From positions 60,832 through 124,831 of the forward strand of contig CAZODA010000005.1 of assembly GCA_964578485.1 (NCBI GenBank): a DNA stretch of 64,000 nt, read 5' to 3'. This document shows positions 17,378 to 26,495 of the stretch, piece after piece; position 1 is the stretch's first letter, and every line of letters begins with the position of its first letter. The position numbers and the translations under genes were made by a program. The notes beneath the pieces are model-generated. The model was not told where the DNA came from. It saw only the letters and a list, made by a program, of their open reading frames with translations, and did no database searches. Source of the DNA: CAZODA01 sp964578485. GTDB lineage: Bacteria > Bacteroidota > Bacteroidia > Bacteroidales > Marinilabiliaceae.

Positions 17378-17530
17378 TTATGCACTAGGTTTGACTGTCG
17401 TACCTTGCTTGCGCTTTTTAAAGTACGTCAAGATTTCCTCCTTACTCATTTTGGAGAGACTCATACTTAGCCTATCCCTTTGCCGGCGCATAAATCTTAC
17501 TGCATCAAAGTCCTTTTCAGTAGTTTTCAT
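17378..17530 (-). CDS. Small partner protein of the PIN gene (putative antitoxin)
   Basis: A 50-residue reading frame (start MKTTEKDFDAVRFMRRQRDR, end TTVKPSA) that overlaps the end of the PIN gene by 14 bp on the same strand. It is rich in Lys/Arg with a predicted helical SMSLSKMSKEEILTYFKK segment. Small proteins with an MKTT-K-FD-V-xRxxR pattern are often found with PIN-domain genes of this subtype and are presumed antitoxins. Order here is toxin first. The overlap and composition support a real gene, though it may be relic sequence if the toxin is dead. Confidence 0.6.
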   Translation of the reverse strand: MKTTEKDFDAVRFMRRQRDRLSMSLSKMSKEEILTYFKKRKQGTTVKPSA

Positions 17531-17837
17531 ATTTTTTAAATTCTCTGGGTGAACGTATTTCTAAATGTCTATACCCATTTTTTATATTGATGGAGTTATA
17601 CCCTCTTATTTTCTCAATGTTGACGATGTGTTTAAAATTCCAGCTCACTAAGAAATCGGCATGATTGACGGTTGCCAAAGCTATATGCAAGCAGTCAGCA
17701 ATACTAGTTTGGCCCACAACCTTTTCCATTATGTACTCAGAAGCTAAGTCAAGTGCTTCTAAGGTATGCTCGGAAAATTCCTTATCAAAGTATCCGCCGA
17801 AAACAGATGTATCAAGATATATCCTTTGTTTTATCAT
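17517..17837 (-). pseudogene. PIN-domain (VapC-like) toxin with internal deletion
   Basis: 106 residues against roughly 150-160 for full relatives. The N terminus has the first acidic residue Asp9 (RIYLDTSVFGGYFD), and the C-terminal half keeps ADCLHIALATV (Asp48) and LVSWNFKHIVN. The part between, normally about 50 residues with a catalytic Glu, is absent: the sequence jumps from FSEHT to LEALDLASEYI without a frameshift. PIN nucleases need three or four acidic residues to hold Mg2+, so activity is probably lost. The downstream small partner overlaps by 14 bp. Base composition is like the host. It sits inside a 76-bp inverted repeat pair, suggesting acquisition and decay. Confidence 0.7.
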
Positions 17838-18400
17838 TCACAGTTAAAAGCAATTACTTAAAGTTACAACTTTTTTGATAACAATGCTTTTAAAATACCT
17901 GCTAAAAAATTTTGTTTAGTTTCAATTTATCTTTTGAAATGCCCAAATCAATTACGAAATATCAGTGATCAGTGATTTTGGTCAACGAAGAACGCAAATT
18001 ATTTATCCACGGGGTTCACGCAAAGGCGCAAAGTTGCAAAGCACACACCTTGGCGTCTTGGCGTCTTAGCGAGAGAATATTTCACGCAAAGATGAGTTCA
18101 CGCAAAGATAATTTCTTGAATTATGAAAACAACTCCTCCCGTATTCGGCAAGCCTCGACGGGATTCCGCTTCGCTCAAATCCCCTGCAAAAGTGGAGCAG
18201 TTTGGGCGTTAAATTGCTAAAATATGCGGGTTTTTATTTGCCGATTACAATAATTCATAACTCATAATTCATAACTGAACTCTAAACGGACACGACATGT
18301 CATGTAAGATAAAGACGCACGGCAGTGCGTCTCTACATTGTCGATCATTTTCACTGTTAACTGTTGACTGATCATTGTTAACTGTTGACTGATCATTGAT
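17838..18400. other. Intergenic repeat island, right part
   Basis: No gene supported. It contains a single unit of the dispersed CACGCAAAGGCGCAAAG family (18001-18109), the right inverted-repeat arm (18117-18192), a hairpin AGACGCAC/GTGCGTCT at 18313-18332 followed by TCTACATTG, and an exact 21-bp tandem duplication (18355-18375 and 18376-18396) of the TGTTAACTGTTGACTGATCA type just past the glyS stop. Confidence 0.7.
18117..18192 (-). repeat. Inverted repeat, right arm (76 bp)
   Basis: Reverse complement of 17149-17224 with a few mismatches. It lies about 280 bp before the PIN gene start. Confidence 0.8.
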
Positions 18401-19951
18401 TTACAGTGTTTTCAGCAAATTAGTCATGCTAACCTTATCTGAAATATTTTCTTTTAAATCTGAAATTTTTATTCTTTCCTGTTCCATTGAATCACGATAT
18501 CTGATAGTTACAGTTTGATCTTCAAGTGACTGATGGTCAATTGTAACGCAAAAGGGTGTTCCAATTGCATCCTGTCGTCTGTATCTTTTTCCTATGGAAT
18601 CTTTTTCATCATATTGGCAGTTAAAATGAAATTTCAGATCGTCAACTATCTCGCGTGCAAGTTCCGGCAAACCGTCTTTTCTAAGCAGAGGCAATACAGC
18701 TAATTTTACAGGTGCTATGGCTGGTGGAAATTTCATGACAACCCGCACTTCTTTCTTCCCACCTTTGCCTTCAATTTCTTCTTCACAATAAGCACCAAAT
18801 AAAATGCTTAAAAACATACGGTCTAAACCTATTGAAGTTTCTACAACATAGGGTACATAGCTTTCACCCTTTTCAGGATCGTAATAGGTCATTTTGCGAC
18901 CCGAGTATTGTTGATGTTGTGCAAGATCAAAATCTGTTCTTGAATGTATGCCTTCAACTTCCTTAAATCCAAAAGGCATTTCAAATTCTATGTCAGTAGC
19001 TGCATTGGCATAATGAGCAAGCTTGTCGTGATCATGAAAACGATATTTATGTGCACCCATGCCCAAAGACTGATGCCATTTCATCCTTATCTCTTTCCAC
19101 TTTTCAAACCACATAAGCTCTTCACCGGGTCTTACAAAAAACTGCATTTCCATCTGCTCAAATTCACGCATCCTGAATATAAACTGACGGGCTACAATTT
19201 CATTCCTAAAGGCCTTTCCTATCTGAGCTATGCCAAAGGGAATTCTCATGCGACCGGTTTTTTGTACATTCAAGAAATTGACAAAAATCCCTTGAGCGGT
19301 TTCAGGACGTAAATATATCTTTAATGCACCGTCGGAAGTTGAACCCATCTCAGTGGAAAACATTAAATTAAACTGCCTTACATCGGTCCAGTTTTTAGTT
19401 CCGGAAACAGGACATACAACATTGTAATCTTCAATAATTTTTTTTAATTCAGCAAGATCGTTTTCGTTCAATGCATTAACAAAGCGCTTGTGTATTTCCT
19501 CCTTCTTGCTCAGATTGTCAAGAATACGAGGATTTGTTTTTCGAAACAAAGCTTCATCAAAATCCTTTCCAAATCGTTTAGCTGCTTTTTCAACTTCCTT
19601 TTCAATTCTGGTATCATATTTAGCCATTAAATCTTCTATGAGAACATCGGCACGATAACGTTTTTTGCTTTCTTTATTGTCGATAAGCGGATCATTAAAT
19701 GCATCAACATGACCTGAAGCTTTCCATACCGTTGGATGCATGAAAATTGCAGAATCAATGCCTACTACATTGTCGTGTAACAAGACCATTGAATCCCACC
19801 AATATTTCTTTAAATTATTTTTTAATTCAACTCCGTTTTGTCCATAATCATAAACTGCAGCCAATCCGTCATACACTTCACTACTTTGAAATACAAATCC
19901 ATATTCTTTGCAATGTGCTACAAGCTTCTTAAATACATCCTCCTGAACCAT
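18401..19951 (-). CDS. glyS: Glycine--tRNA ligase (single-chain, class II)
   Basis: 516-residue alpha2-type glycyl-tRNA synthetase, charging tRNA-Gly. N-terminal SSEVYDGLAAVYDYGQNG, motif 1 region with WKASGHVDAFNDPL, motif 2 FRNEIVARQ followed by REFEQMEMQFF, and motif 3 SIGLDRMFLSIL are all present, with a C-terminal anticodon-binding domain. The gene symbol glyQS would also be used for this type. It is a monocistron bounded by the repeat island downstream and a repeat-bearing leader region upstream. Confidence 0.97.
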   Translation of the reverse strand: MVQEDVFKKLVAHCKEYGFVFQSSEVYDGLAAVYDYGQNGVELKNNLKKYWWDSMVLLHDNVVGIDSAIFMHPTVWKASGHVDAFNDPLIDNKESKKRYRADVLIEDLMAKYDTRIEKEVEKAAKRFGKDFDEALFRKTNPRILDNLSKKEEIHKRFVNALNENDLAELKKIIEDYNVVCPVSGTKNWTDVRQFNLMFSTEMGSTSDGALKIYLRPETAQGIFVNFLNVQKTGRMRIPFGIAQIGKAFRNEIVARQFIFRMREFEQMEMQFFVRPGEELMWFEKWKEIRMKWHQSLGMGAHKYRFHDHDKLAHYANAATDIEFEMPFGFKEVEGIHSRTDFDLAQHQQYSGRKMTYYDPEKGESYVPYVVETSIGLDRMFLSILFGAYCEEEIEGKGGKKEVRVVMKFPPAIAPVKLAVLPLLRKDGLPELAREIVDDLKFHFNCQYDEKDSIGKRYRRQDAIGTPFCVTIDHQSLEDQTVTIRYRDSMEQERIKISDLKENISDKVSMTNLLKTL

Positions 19952-20401
19952 AATTAATACCTTATTTTATATTTAGTCATTATTTTTATTCTGTCTTGTC
20001 TTTTATATTTTCTTAAAATATAAGCGGGCAATACAAATAAACATTATTTCTGTTTGCCCGGATAAAATCAGGCACAAAAATAATCCAAATATTTAGTTTC
20101 GCGGTATTAATTTTGTAATTTATTCCTGATTAGTTGGTTAGAAGCTATCTCATTTCTGTTTGGGAGTCATATTCTTTCTACAATAATGTCACCCCTTCGG
20201 GGTTATTTCTGTTTGAGAGTTATTAATTATGGAATGACCAAAGAGGTTAAATTTTTAGGTGGTTGAGTTTGTAAAAAACTCAGGATTTACATCTTCTCCC
20301 AAGGCAGGGTGCTTTGGATACATTAATGGAAGGAGCTGTTCTAATGAGACAGCTGCAACAAAAATAAAGTATAACTGTTTTGTATATAAAAGCGTAAAAC
20401 A
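19952..20401. other. Divergent intergenic region glyS / PhnD-like gene
   Basis: 450 bp without a gene. In the glyS leader there is an AT-rich palindrome (TTATATTTT/AAAATATAA, 20002-20022) and a CGGGCAA...TTGCCCG inverted repeat (20025-20031 with 20054-20060) that could form a hairpin. At 20149-20216 lies one copy of an element containing the hairpin CACCCCTTCGGGGTT (20190-20204) and GTCATATTCTTTCTA; two more copies occur at 63833-63915. No convincing promoter for the PhnD-like gene was found. Confidence 0.5.
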
Positions 20402-21322
20402 GTGATTTCCAAAAAGAAAATTATTATCAACAAATTGCTGATAGCCGGCATAGTGTTTTTGTCGGTAGGATGTAAGCATAAAACTAAAGAGCTTACAGTA
20501 ATATCTTTATCAGGAAAATATGTTACCGACTCTGTAAGCTATGAATCAAGTGAAAAGCGTCCGCTTAAAGTTGCTGTTTCTGCAATTCTTTCTCCAAGAG
20601 AAGCTTATCAATCTTACGAAAAAATCTTTCATTATATATCCGAAAAAGTAGATCGCCCTATTGAATTACATCAACGTCGTACCTGCAGCGAAATAAATGA
20701 TATGCTTGAAAACAATCTTTTAGATTTTGCTTTCATTTGTTCCGGAGCCTACATAAAACTTGATCCTGCTAAGGGTGTCCGTCTTTTAACCATAGCCCAA
20801 ACTTCAGGTAATAAATATTATAGATCATTTATTATTACTCAAAGAAATTTTAAAGCCACCGGCCTTGAAGATTTGCGTGGTTCAACTTTTGCTTTTACTG
20901 ATTCTATGTCGGGATCTGGATTTTATTATGTCAACCATCGTTTAAAAGAAATAGGAGAGAAGCCTGAAACTTTTTTTGCTTCCACCATTTTTACTCATGG
21001 GCATGACATCTCGGTTCAGATGGTTGCAAAGGGCATTGTTGATGCTGCGAGTGTGAGCCACCTGATATTTGAAATTTTGCATCATCAAAGTCCGGAGAGG
21101 GTTAAAAATCTAAAGGTTATCGATAGCTCCGGATTAATTGGTATGCCACCTGTTGTTGTATCTTCCGGCTTGGATGAAGAGTTAAAGACGCAGATATATA
21201 ATGTGTTTATGGAAATGCATAATGATGAGAAAGCACATTCTTTTATGGAGGATCTTATGATAGATCGTTTTTTAGCTCCTGCTGATGATGATTATAATTC
21301 AATTAGGGAAATGCAATATTAA
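20402..21322 (+). CDS. PhnD-like substrate-binding lipoprotein
   Basis: 306-residue lipoprotein with lipobox SVGC (Cys24) and a periplasmic-binding-protein fold of the PhnD/phosphate-phosphonate family: LKVAVSAILSPREAY, YEKIFHYISEKVDRPIEL, FAFICSGAYI, LRGSTFAFTDSMSGSGFY, and GMPPVVVSSGL. The start is GTG 20402, as no ATG precedes the lipobox. No ABC permease or ATPase follows. Instead a sensor kinase begins 21 bp downstream, so this protein most likely serves as the extracytoplasmic sensor subunit of a three-component system rather than a transporter part. The ligand is unknown; the PhnD fold also binds other small oxyanions. Confidence 0.85.
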   Translation: MISKKKIIINKLLIAGIVFLSVGCKHKTKELTVISLSGKYVTDSVSYESSEKRPLKVAVSAILSPREAYQSYEKIFHYISEKVDRPIELHQRRTCSEINDMLENNLLDFAFICSGAYIKLDPAKGVRLLTIAQTSGNKYYRSFIITQRNFKATGLEDLRGSTFAFTDSMSGSGFYYVNHRLKEIGEKPETFFASTIFTHGHDISVQMVAKGIVDAASVSHLIFEILHHQSPERVKNLKVIDSSGLIGMPPVVVSSGLDEELKTQIYNVFMEMHNDEKAHSFMEDLMIDRFLAPADDDYNSIREMQY

Positions 21323-21343
21323 TTTATTAAGTGACAGCTTCTT

Positions 21344-22873
21344 ATGCGAAAAAAGAATTCTAATCAAAAAAAGAAGGCCAATGTTCCGCTTTTCTGGAAA
21401 TTTACCATAGGAATGGTTGTGGTAGTGGTTTTGTTTGGATCTATTAATGTTGGCTTAGTTCATAGAATAATTTTTTCATCACTTGAAGAAGAGCTTGAGC
21501 AAAGGGGTGTTTTTATGTCACAGATAATTTCCCAAAGGGCTATAAATTATATTCTTTTCGATGATATTGTATCATTAAATATCTTGCTTGATGAGGTAAA
21601 ATCTGCTGATGAATCAATTATATATATTATGGTTTGTGAGCCTGATTGTGAGATATTAGCCCATACTTTTGAAACAGGATATCCCGAAGAGCTAAACAAA
21701 GTACACGATCGTAAAGACAGAGATCTTGTGCTTACCGAATATGTGCAATTTGAAGGAAGCGACAGAGTGATACGTGATATCTCTGTGCCATTGATGGAAG
21801 GAAGAATTGGTTTTTTGCGTGTCGGACTCACAGAAGATCATATAGCAAATGCTCTTAGTACCGCTACAGGTACATTGTTCGGTATGATATTTATTTTAAT
21901 TTTAATCAGTATAATAGGTACTTTCCTTTTTTCCTACCTTGTTACCAGTCCGGTAAAAGATATTAGCAGTATCGCTGAGGCGCTTGATATGCAGTCGATT
22001 AAAGATAGGAGGCTGATGCTTGTTTCACGATATCCCAAAAAGATTGCTAAAATTTTGCGTCATTTGCCGGGCGATGAAATTGACATCTTGGTATCAAAAT
22101 TTAATGAAATGGTGTACAGACTTCAGGAAGCATATACCGAACTCGAAGCTGTTCAGCATAATATAATACAATCAGAAAAGCTTGCCGCTATTGGCACTCT
22201 TGCTTCCGGTGTTGCTCATGAAGTTAACAATCCCCTTGCCGGGATAATGAATTGTATTACCAGAATAAAGAAAAACCCTGAAAATTATGATGAGATAAAA
22301 AAATATTTGGGATTGATGGAAGAAGCTTCCAAAAAAATGGAAGCTGTAATAAAAAATCTGTTGAATTTTGCACGTCAGTCTGACGAAAAACGTGAGGATG
22401 TTTATTTACAGCCGATAATAAATAATGCAGTAGCGCTTTCAATGCATAAACCGGGAGATAATGAATTAGTAGTTACTCTTGATGAATATACTCAAAAAGC
22501 TGTATTGCTCGCAAATAAAAATCAATTGGAACAGGTGTTTCTGAACATCATTCTTAACAGTATGGATGCCCTTTCAGAGAAAAAAGAAAATGCGCCTGAC
22601 TTTAAAGGATATATAAAAATCAATGGTGTATATAATAAAAAGCTTCAAAAGATCATAGTGGAGATAAGTGATAATGGAACGGGAATAGCCAAAGAAAATT
22701 TGAACAAAATCATTGATCCATTCTTTACTACTAAAGCAGTAGGGAAGGGTACAGGACTTGGATTGGCAGTAAGTATGAATATTATTCGGGAGCATGGAGG
22801 AAGCATGGAAATTAGTAGCGAATATAAACATGGAACAACAGTACGTATTAGTTTGCCTGAAAAATTAAATTAA
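21344..22873 (+). CDS. NtrB-like sensor histidine kinase
   Basis: 509 residues. First membrane helix at about 16-38, periplasmic region to about 180, second helix at 180-205, HAMP-like linker to about 260, then HisKA with phospho-acceptor His292 (GVAHEVNNPLAG) and HATPase with LNIILNSMDAL, ISDNGTGI and GKGTGLGLAVS. The HEVNNPL form of the H box is typical of kinases that partner sigma-54 activators. It lies between the PhnD-like lipoprotein (21 bp gap) and the NtrC-like regulator (9 bp gap), so the three are one operon. The periplasmic loop is the likely contact for the lipoprotein. Confidence 0.93.
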   Translation: MRKKNSNQKKKANVPLFWKFTIGMVVVVVLFGSINVGLVHRIIFSSLEEELEQRGVFMSQIISQRAINYILFDDIVSLNILLDEVKSADESIIYIMVCEPDCEILAHTFETGYPEELNKVHDRKDRDLVLTEYVQFEGSDRVIRDISVPLMEGRIGFLRVGLTEDHIANALSTATGTLFGMIFILILISIIGTFLFSYLVTSPVKDISSIAEALDMQSIKDRRLMLVSRYPKKIAKILRHLPGDEIDILVSKFNEMVYRLQEAYTELEAVQHNIIQSEKLAAIGTLASGVAHEVNNPLAGIMNCITRIKKNPENYDEIKKYLGLMEEASKKMEAVIKNLLNFARQSDEKREDVYLQPIINNAVALSMHKPGDNELVVTLDEYTQKAVLLANKNQLEQVFLNIILNSMDALSEKKENAPDFKGYIKINGVYNKKLQKIIVEISDNGTGIAKENLNKIIDPFFTTKAVGKGTGLGLAVSMNIIREHGGSMEISSEYKHGTTVRISLPEKLN

Positions 22874-22882
22874 ACAGATATA

Positions 22883-24229
22883 ATGAAAATCTTTTTGGCA
22901 GATGATGAGCGCATACTCCGAATAACATTAGGAGATGAACTTAGAGATGCAGGACACACAGTGTACGAATTCTCCGAGGCAGGCAGTGTCTTGCAAAAAT
23001 TGAAAGAAGAAGCTCCCGATTTATTGCTTACCGATATTAGAATGCCGGGTATGGATGGAATAGAACTTGCAGAAAAAGTAAAACAAATTGCACCCGATAC
23101 CATTGTGGTTATTATGACCGCTTATTCTTCTGTTGAAACAGCCATTAAAGCTTTGAAACTTGGAGTATATGATTATCTGACAAAACCATTTGCCAGTGAG
23201 GAGGTTGTTTTGCTTACAAAGAGGGTAGCGGAACTGTCAGAAATAAAAAGGGAAAATAAAAGATTGCAACGTCAATTAAGTGAACCCTTCGACTTTTCAA
23301 GTTTTACAGGAAATAGTAAAGAAATCCGGGAAGTTTTTGAATTGATAAAATCTGTCGCACATACAAATGCTTCTATATTGATTACCGGTGAAACAGGAAC
23401 AGGCAAAGAAATGCTCGCCAATATCATTCATTATAACAGTAATAGAAAAAATAAAGCTTTTGTCAAGGTCAGCTGCGCAATTCTTGCAAGCGATGTTATT
23501 GAAAGTGAGTTGTTCGGACATGAAAAAGGAGCATTTACAGGGGCTGATAAAAATCGTACAGGACGCTTCCTGACAGCAGATCATGGCAGCATTTACCTTG
23601 ATGATATTGACGATATACCTCTCGAATTACAAGTGAAACTTCTGCGAGTACTTCAAGAGCAAGAAGTGGAAGCTATAGGATCCAATCACCCTGTTAAAAT
23701 TGATGTAAGAGTATTGGCTTCTTCAAAATATGATATTAAAGAACTAATTTCTGCCGGAAAATTTAGAGATGATTTATATTATCGCTTAAATGTTATTCCT
23801 ATACATATCCCTCCCCTCAGAGATAGAAAGGATGATATCCCTCTGCTGGTAAAACGTTTCCTGAAAGATTTTGCAAAGGAAAAATCTATGGAACTGTCAA
23901 AAGAAGCACTAAATATTTTAAAGGGATACCCATGGCCGGGTAATGTAAGAGAATTGCGCAACCTAATTGAAAGACTATCACTTACAGTTAAAAACAACAT
24001 AATAAATGTTGAAGATCTACCTTCGGAAATGTTAGATCCCAATTTGAAAATTGAAGATAAACTTAAAAATCAAAAATGGGACCTCGAAGAAATAATGGCC
24101 GAAACGGAGATAAAATTAATCAGGGCGGCAATTAACAGGGCGGGAAATAATAAATCAAAAGCTGCACGTTTGCTTAATATCCCACTTTCTACTTTTAGAA
24201 CAAAAGTTGAAAAATATAAACTCGACTGA
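22883..24229 (+). CDS. NtrC-family sigma-54-dependent response regulator
   Basis: 448 residues. Receiver with acceptor Asp51 (LLTDIRMPGMDG) and Lys101; AAA+ domain with Walker A GETGTGKE (about 169-176), the sigma-54 contact loop GAFTGA at 216-221, and GSIYLDDIDDIP as Walker B region. The C-terminal Fis-type helix-turn-helix ends in NNKSKAARLLNIPLSTFRTK. All residues needed for phosphorylation and for sigma-54 activation are present. It follows the kinase by 9 bp, and a terminator lies 68 bp after its stop. Likely targets are the co-oriented envelope genes downstream. Confidence 0.95.
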   Translation: MKIFLADDERILRITLGDELRDAGHTVYEFSEAGSVLQKLKEEAPDLLLTDIRMPGMDGIELAEKVKQIAPDTIVVIMTAYSSVETAIKALKLGVYDYLTKPFASEEVVLLTKRVAELSEIKRENKRLQRQLSEPFDFSSFTGNSKEIREVFELIKSVAHTNASILITGETGTGKEMLANIIHYNSNRKNKAFVKVSCAILASDVIESELFGHEKGAFTGADKNRTGRFLTADHGSIYLDDIDDIPLELQVKLLRVLQEQEVEAIGSNHPVKIDVRVLASSKYDIKELISAGKFRDDLYYRLNVIPIHIPPLRDRKDDIPLLVKRFLKDFAKEKSMELSKEALNILKGYPWPGNVRELRNLIERLSLTVKNNIINVEDLPSEMLDPNLKIEDKLKNQKWDLEEIMAETEIKLIRAAINRAGNNKSKAARLLNIPLSTFRTKVEKYKLD

Positions 24230-24296
24230 ATATAAATTGTTGCTGAGTTTATGAAATAAAGATCGGCTTGATTTGTTTGCCCCAAGTGAAAATTGG

Positions 24297-24340
24297 TTGC
24301 GGATTCCCGCTATATATAACGGAAATCCGCAATTTTTATT
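24297..24340 (+). terminator. Terminator of the three-component operon
   Basis: Stem arms 24297-24309 and 24320-24332 (TTGCGGATTcCCG with CGGaAATCCGCAA, one mismatch), a 10-nt AT-rich loop, then a T-rich tail. It separates the regulator gene from the yceI-porin block. Confidence 0.7.
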
Positions 24341-24442
24341 GGTCGAAATAAAAGTGATAAAAGGTCTGATTGCTGCATTAACTCTTTTGTATCAAGCTAA
24401 TAAACAAATCCAGCCAAACACTTCACTTGGTGTTTTCATAAC

Positions 24443-24457
24443 TGGTATAACTGTTGT
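24443..24457 (+). promoter_or_regulatory. Possible sigma-54 promoter of yceI block
   Basis: TGGTATAACTGTTGT fits TGGCAC-N5-TTGC at TGG, A and TTG with correct GG-to-G(C) spacing, but has T for C at two consensus places. It lies 93 bp before the yceI ATG and directly downstream of an NtrC-like gene. The match is weak and could be chance. Confidence 0.3.
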
Positions 24458-24550
24458 CTTATTTATAATCATTATAAATAATCTAATAGTAACTAATGGC
24501 ATGAAAGTTATGCTGCTCGAAAGCATGGTACATGCAAAAAACAACTTGTT

Positions 24551-25150
24551 ATGAAAAAACACATCAATAATTCCAAGCATTTAACAGTATTGCTTTTGTG
24601 GATATTTTCGGGCTTTTATTTATTAAATGCCCAGGAGCCTTTTCGTTTAAACAATGGTTCTTCCTTTGTAGTTGCAGGTACTTCCACTTTGCATAATTGG
24701 GATATGAAATCATCAGAAGCCAAAGGGAAGGCAGTTTTTGAGATTAATGACAATGTATTAAAATCTATTGATCAATTAACTGTTCTTTTGCCTACAAAAT
24801 CTTTGAAAAGTGGAAATTCAAGAATGGAAAAACTTGCTTATAGCACTCTTGAAGCAAATGAGCACGAAAATATTCTGTTTGAATTAGTAAAAGTTAAGGA
24901 AATCAATTCTCAGACTATTATTGCTGAAGGTAAGCTTACCATTGCCGGTATCACACGACCTGTTACACTTCAAACAGATTATACTGTTGAAAATAATAAT
25001 ATCATTTTTAAGGGAAATCATCAAATCAAATTCAGTGATTTTAATATCGCTTCTCCCACTGCTTTGCTTGGGGCTATAAAAACCGGTGATGAACTTGAAA
25101 TATCTTATGATGTAAGTATGACTGCCGAAGGTCTGTATTCTTCCAATTAA
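24551..25150 (+). CDS. YceI-family periplasmic protein
   Basis: 199 residues with a signal peptide (helix about 12-27, ending LLNAQ) and a YceI lipocalin-like beta barrel: FVVAGTSTLHNWDM at 38-51, LPTKSLKSGNSRMEKL, IAEGKLTIAGITRPVTL, and IKFSDFNIASPTALLGAIKTGDEL. YceI proteins bind isoprenoid lipids or amphiphiles in the periplasm. It is first in the block after the regulator's terminator, with the porin-like gene 29 bp downstream. A divergent second YceI-like gene lies two genes on. Confidence 0.92.
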   Translation: MKKHINNSKHLTVLLLWIFSGFYLLNAQEPFRLNNGSSFVVAGTSTLHNWDMKSSEAKGKAVFEINDNVLKSIDQLTVLLPTKSLKSGNSRMEKLAYSTLEANEHENILFELVKVKEINSQTIIAEGKLTIAGITRPVTLQTDYTVENNNIIFKGNHQIKFSDFNIASPTALLGAIKTGDELEISYDVSMTAEGLYSSN

Positions 25151-25179
25151 ACAACTTATAACATTAAAAATTTAAATCG

Positions 25180-26436
25180 ATGAAAAAATTTAATATAGTC
25201 TTGGCAGCATTCTTTTTTACTGCTTTATCTGTAGCGGCTCAGGATAACTCTTTGCAATTCAGACGGCCAAACGATTTGCGAGGTATCAGTACTTTTGAGA
25301 CATCAAAACTTGATACCGTGAAATATGAAGGCCTTAAGGTTAGAATTGGTGGTTCAAATACTTTGCAATTTCAGGCACTTGAGGCAAGCAATAGTGGGGC
25401 TGTGGAAATATTTGAACTTGGACAAAATTTTAACCTTGCTACTTCCAATCTTGATCTTGATGTTCAACTCTATCCCGGTCTGAGAATGCATTTAAGAACC
25501 TATCTTACTTCGCGAAATCATACCGAGCCAATTGTAAAAGGAGGTTATTTGCAGCTTGATCGTCTTGATTTTATAGAACCCGGATTTTTATCGGCATTAA
25601 TGGATAAGATTACTATTAAAATTGGTCATATGGAGATCAATTATGGTGATAATCATTTCAGAAGATCCGATAATGGGCAGGCTATATTCAACCCTTTTGT
25701 TGGAAATTATATCATGGATGGCTTTACAACTGAGGTAGGGGCGGAGCTTTATTATCAAAATAGCGGCTTTTTGGCTATGCTTGGTGCTACAAACGGAAAG
25801 TTGAATCAGAGTTCTGTTAAAGCAGCAGCGGAGGCACCCGATACTAAGCCTTCCATAGTTGCAAAAATTGGCTTTGATGATCAAATTAATCAAGACCTGA
25901 GATTTAGAATCAGTTCTTCGGTTTACCATACAAAAGAATCGGCAACTGTGTATTTATATGGTGGCGACCGTGCAGGCGCACGCTATTACAATATACTAAC
26001 CACTAATTCTGATGAGTTTCGTATTCCGCGTTTCGACCCCGGATTTAAAAATGAGCTTACAGCTATCATGCTTAATACTTTTATAAAATTAAGGGGACTG
26101 GAATTTTATGGTGTATATGAAAATGCATCAGGAAAAGCAAGGGAAGAAAATAAAACCAGAACTTTTAATCAATACGGTGCAGAATTACTCTATCGTTTTG
26201 GCAGCGATGAAAAATTGTATGTGGGAACACGGTATAACCTTGTGAGCGGGAAATTAAGAAGCGGAGAAGATGTGGATATAGACAGATTGAATGTGGGTGG
26301 TGGATGGTTCCTTACAAAAAATGTACTTGCTAAACTTGAATATGTAACTCAAGAATATAAAGGTTTCCCTGTTGAAAGTGTTTTTGATAAAGGAAAATTC
26401 AATGGCATAGTGATGGAAGCAGTGGTTAGCTTTTAA
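25180..26436 (+). CDS. Outer-membrane porin-like beta-barrel protein
   Basis: 418 residues with a cleavable signal peptide (ends SVAAQ) and alternating beta-strand sequence to a C-terminal aromatic residue (EAVVSF), as in outer-membrane barrels. Segments such as DVQLYPGLRMHLRTYLTS and IKIGHMEINYGDNHFRRSDNG resemble Bacteroidota porin-like proteins often left as hypothetical. It lies between two YceI-family genes and is likely co-transcribed with the upstream one. It may form a passage for the ligand sensed or bound by the neighbours, but this is inference. Confidence 0.7.
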   Translation: MKKFNIVLAAFFFTALSVAAQDNSLQFRRPNDLRGISTFETSKLDTVKYEGLKVRIGGSNTLQFQALEASNSGAVEIFELGQNFNLATSNLDLDVQLYPGLRMHLRTYLTSRNHTEPIVKGGYLQLDRLDFIEPGFLSALMDKITIKIGHMEINYGDNHFRRSDNGQAIFNPFVGNYIMDGFTTEVGAELYYQNSGFLAMLGATNGKLNQSSVKAAAEAPDTKPSIVAKIGFDDQINQDLRFRISSSVYHTKESATVYLYGGDRAGARYYNILTTNSDEFRIPRFDPGFKNELTAIMLNTFIKLRGLEFYGVYENASGKAREENKTRTFNQYGAELLYRFGSDEKLYVGTRYNLVSGKLRSGEDVDIDRLNVGGGWFLTKNVLAKLEYVTQEYKGFPVESVFDKGKFNGIVMEAVVSF

Positions 26437-26495
26437 ATCATATTTGTGAATTTCCACAAGCTTTGCATTTTATGATTATATCAAAAATAAAAGAT

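Noticed and set aside
17972..18220. 82-codon open frame before glyS
   Set aside because: Composed of repeat units and the inverted-repeat arm; no protein family character.
24273..24554. 93-codon plus-strand frame between the NtrC-like gene and yceI
   Set aside because: It needs a TTG start and its first 20 codons are the terminator stem-loop; the rest has no recognisable domain and runs through the regulatory region, so coding is unlikely.
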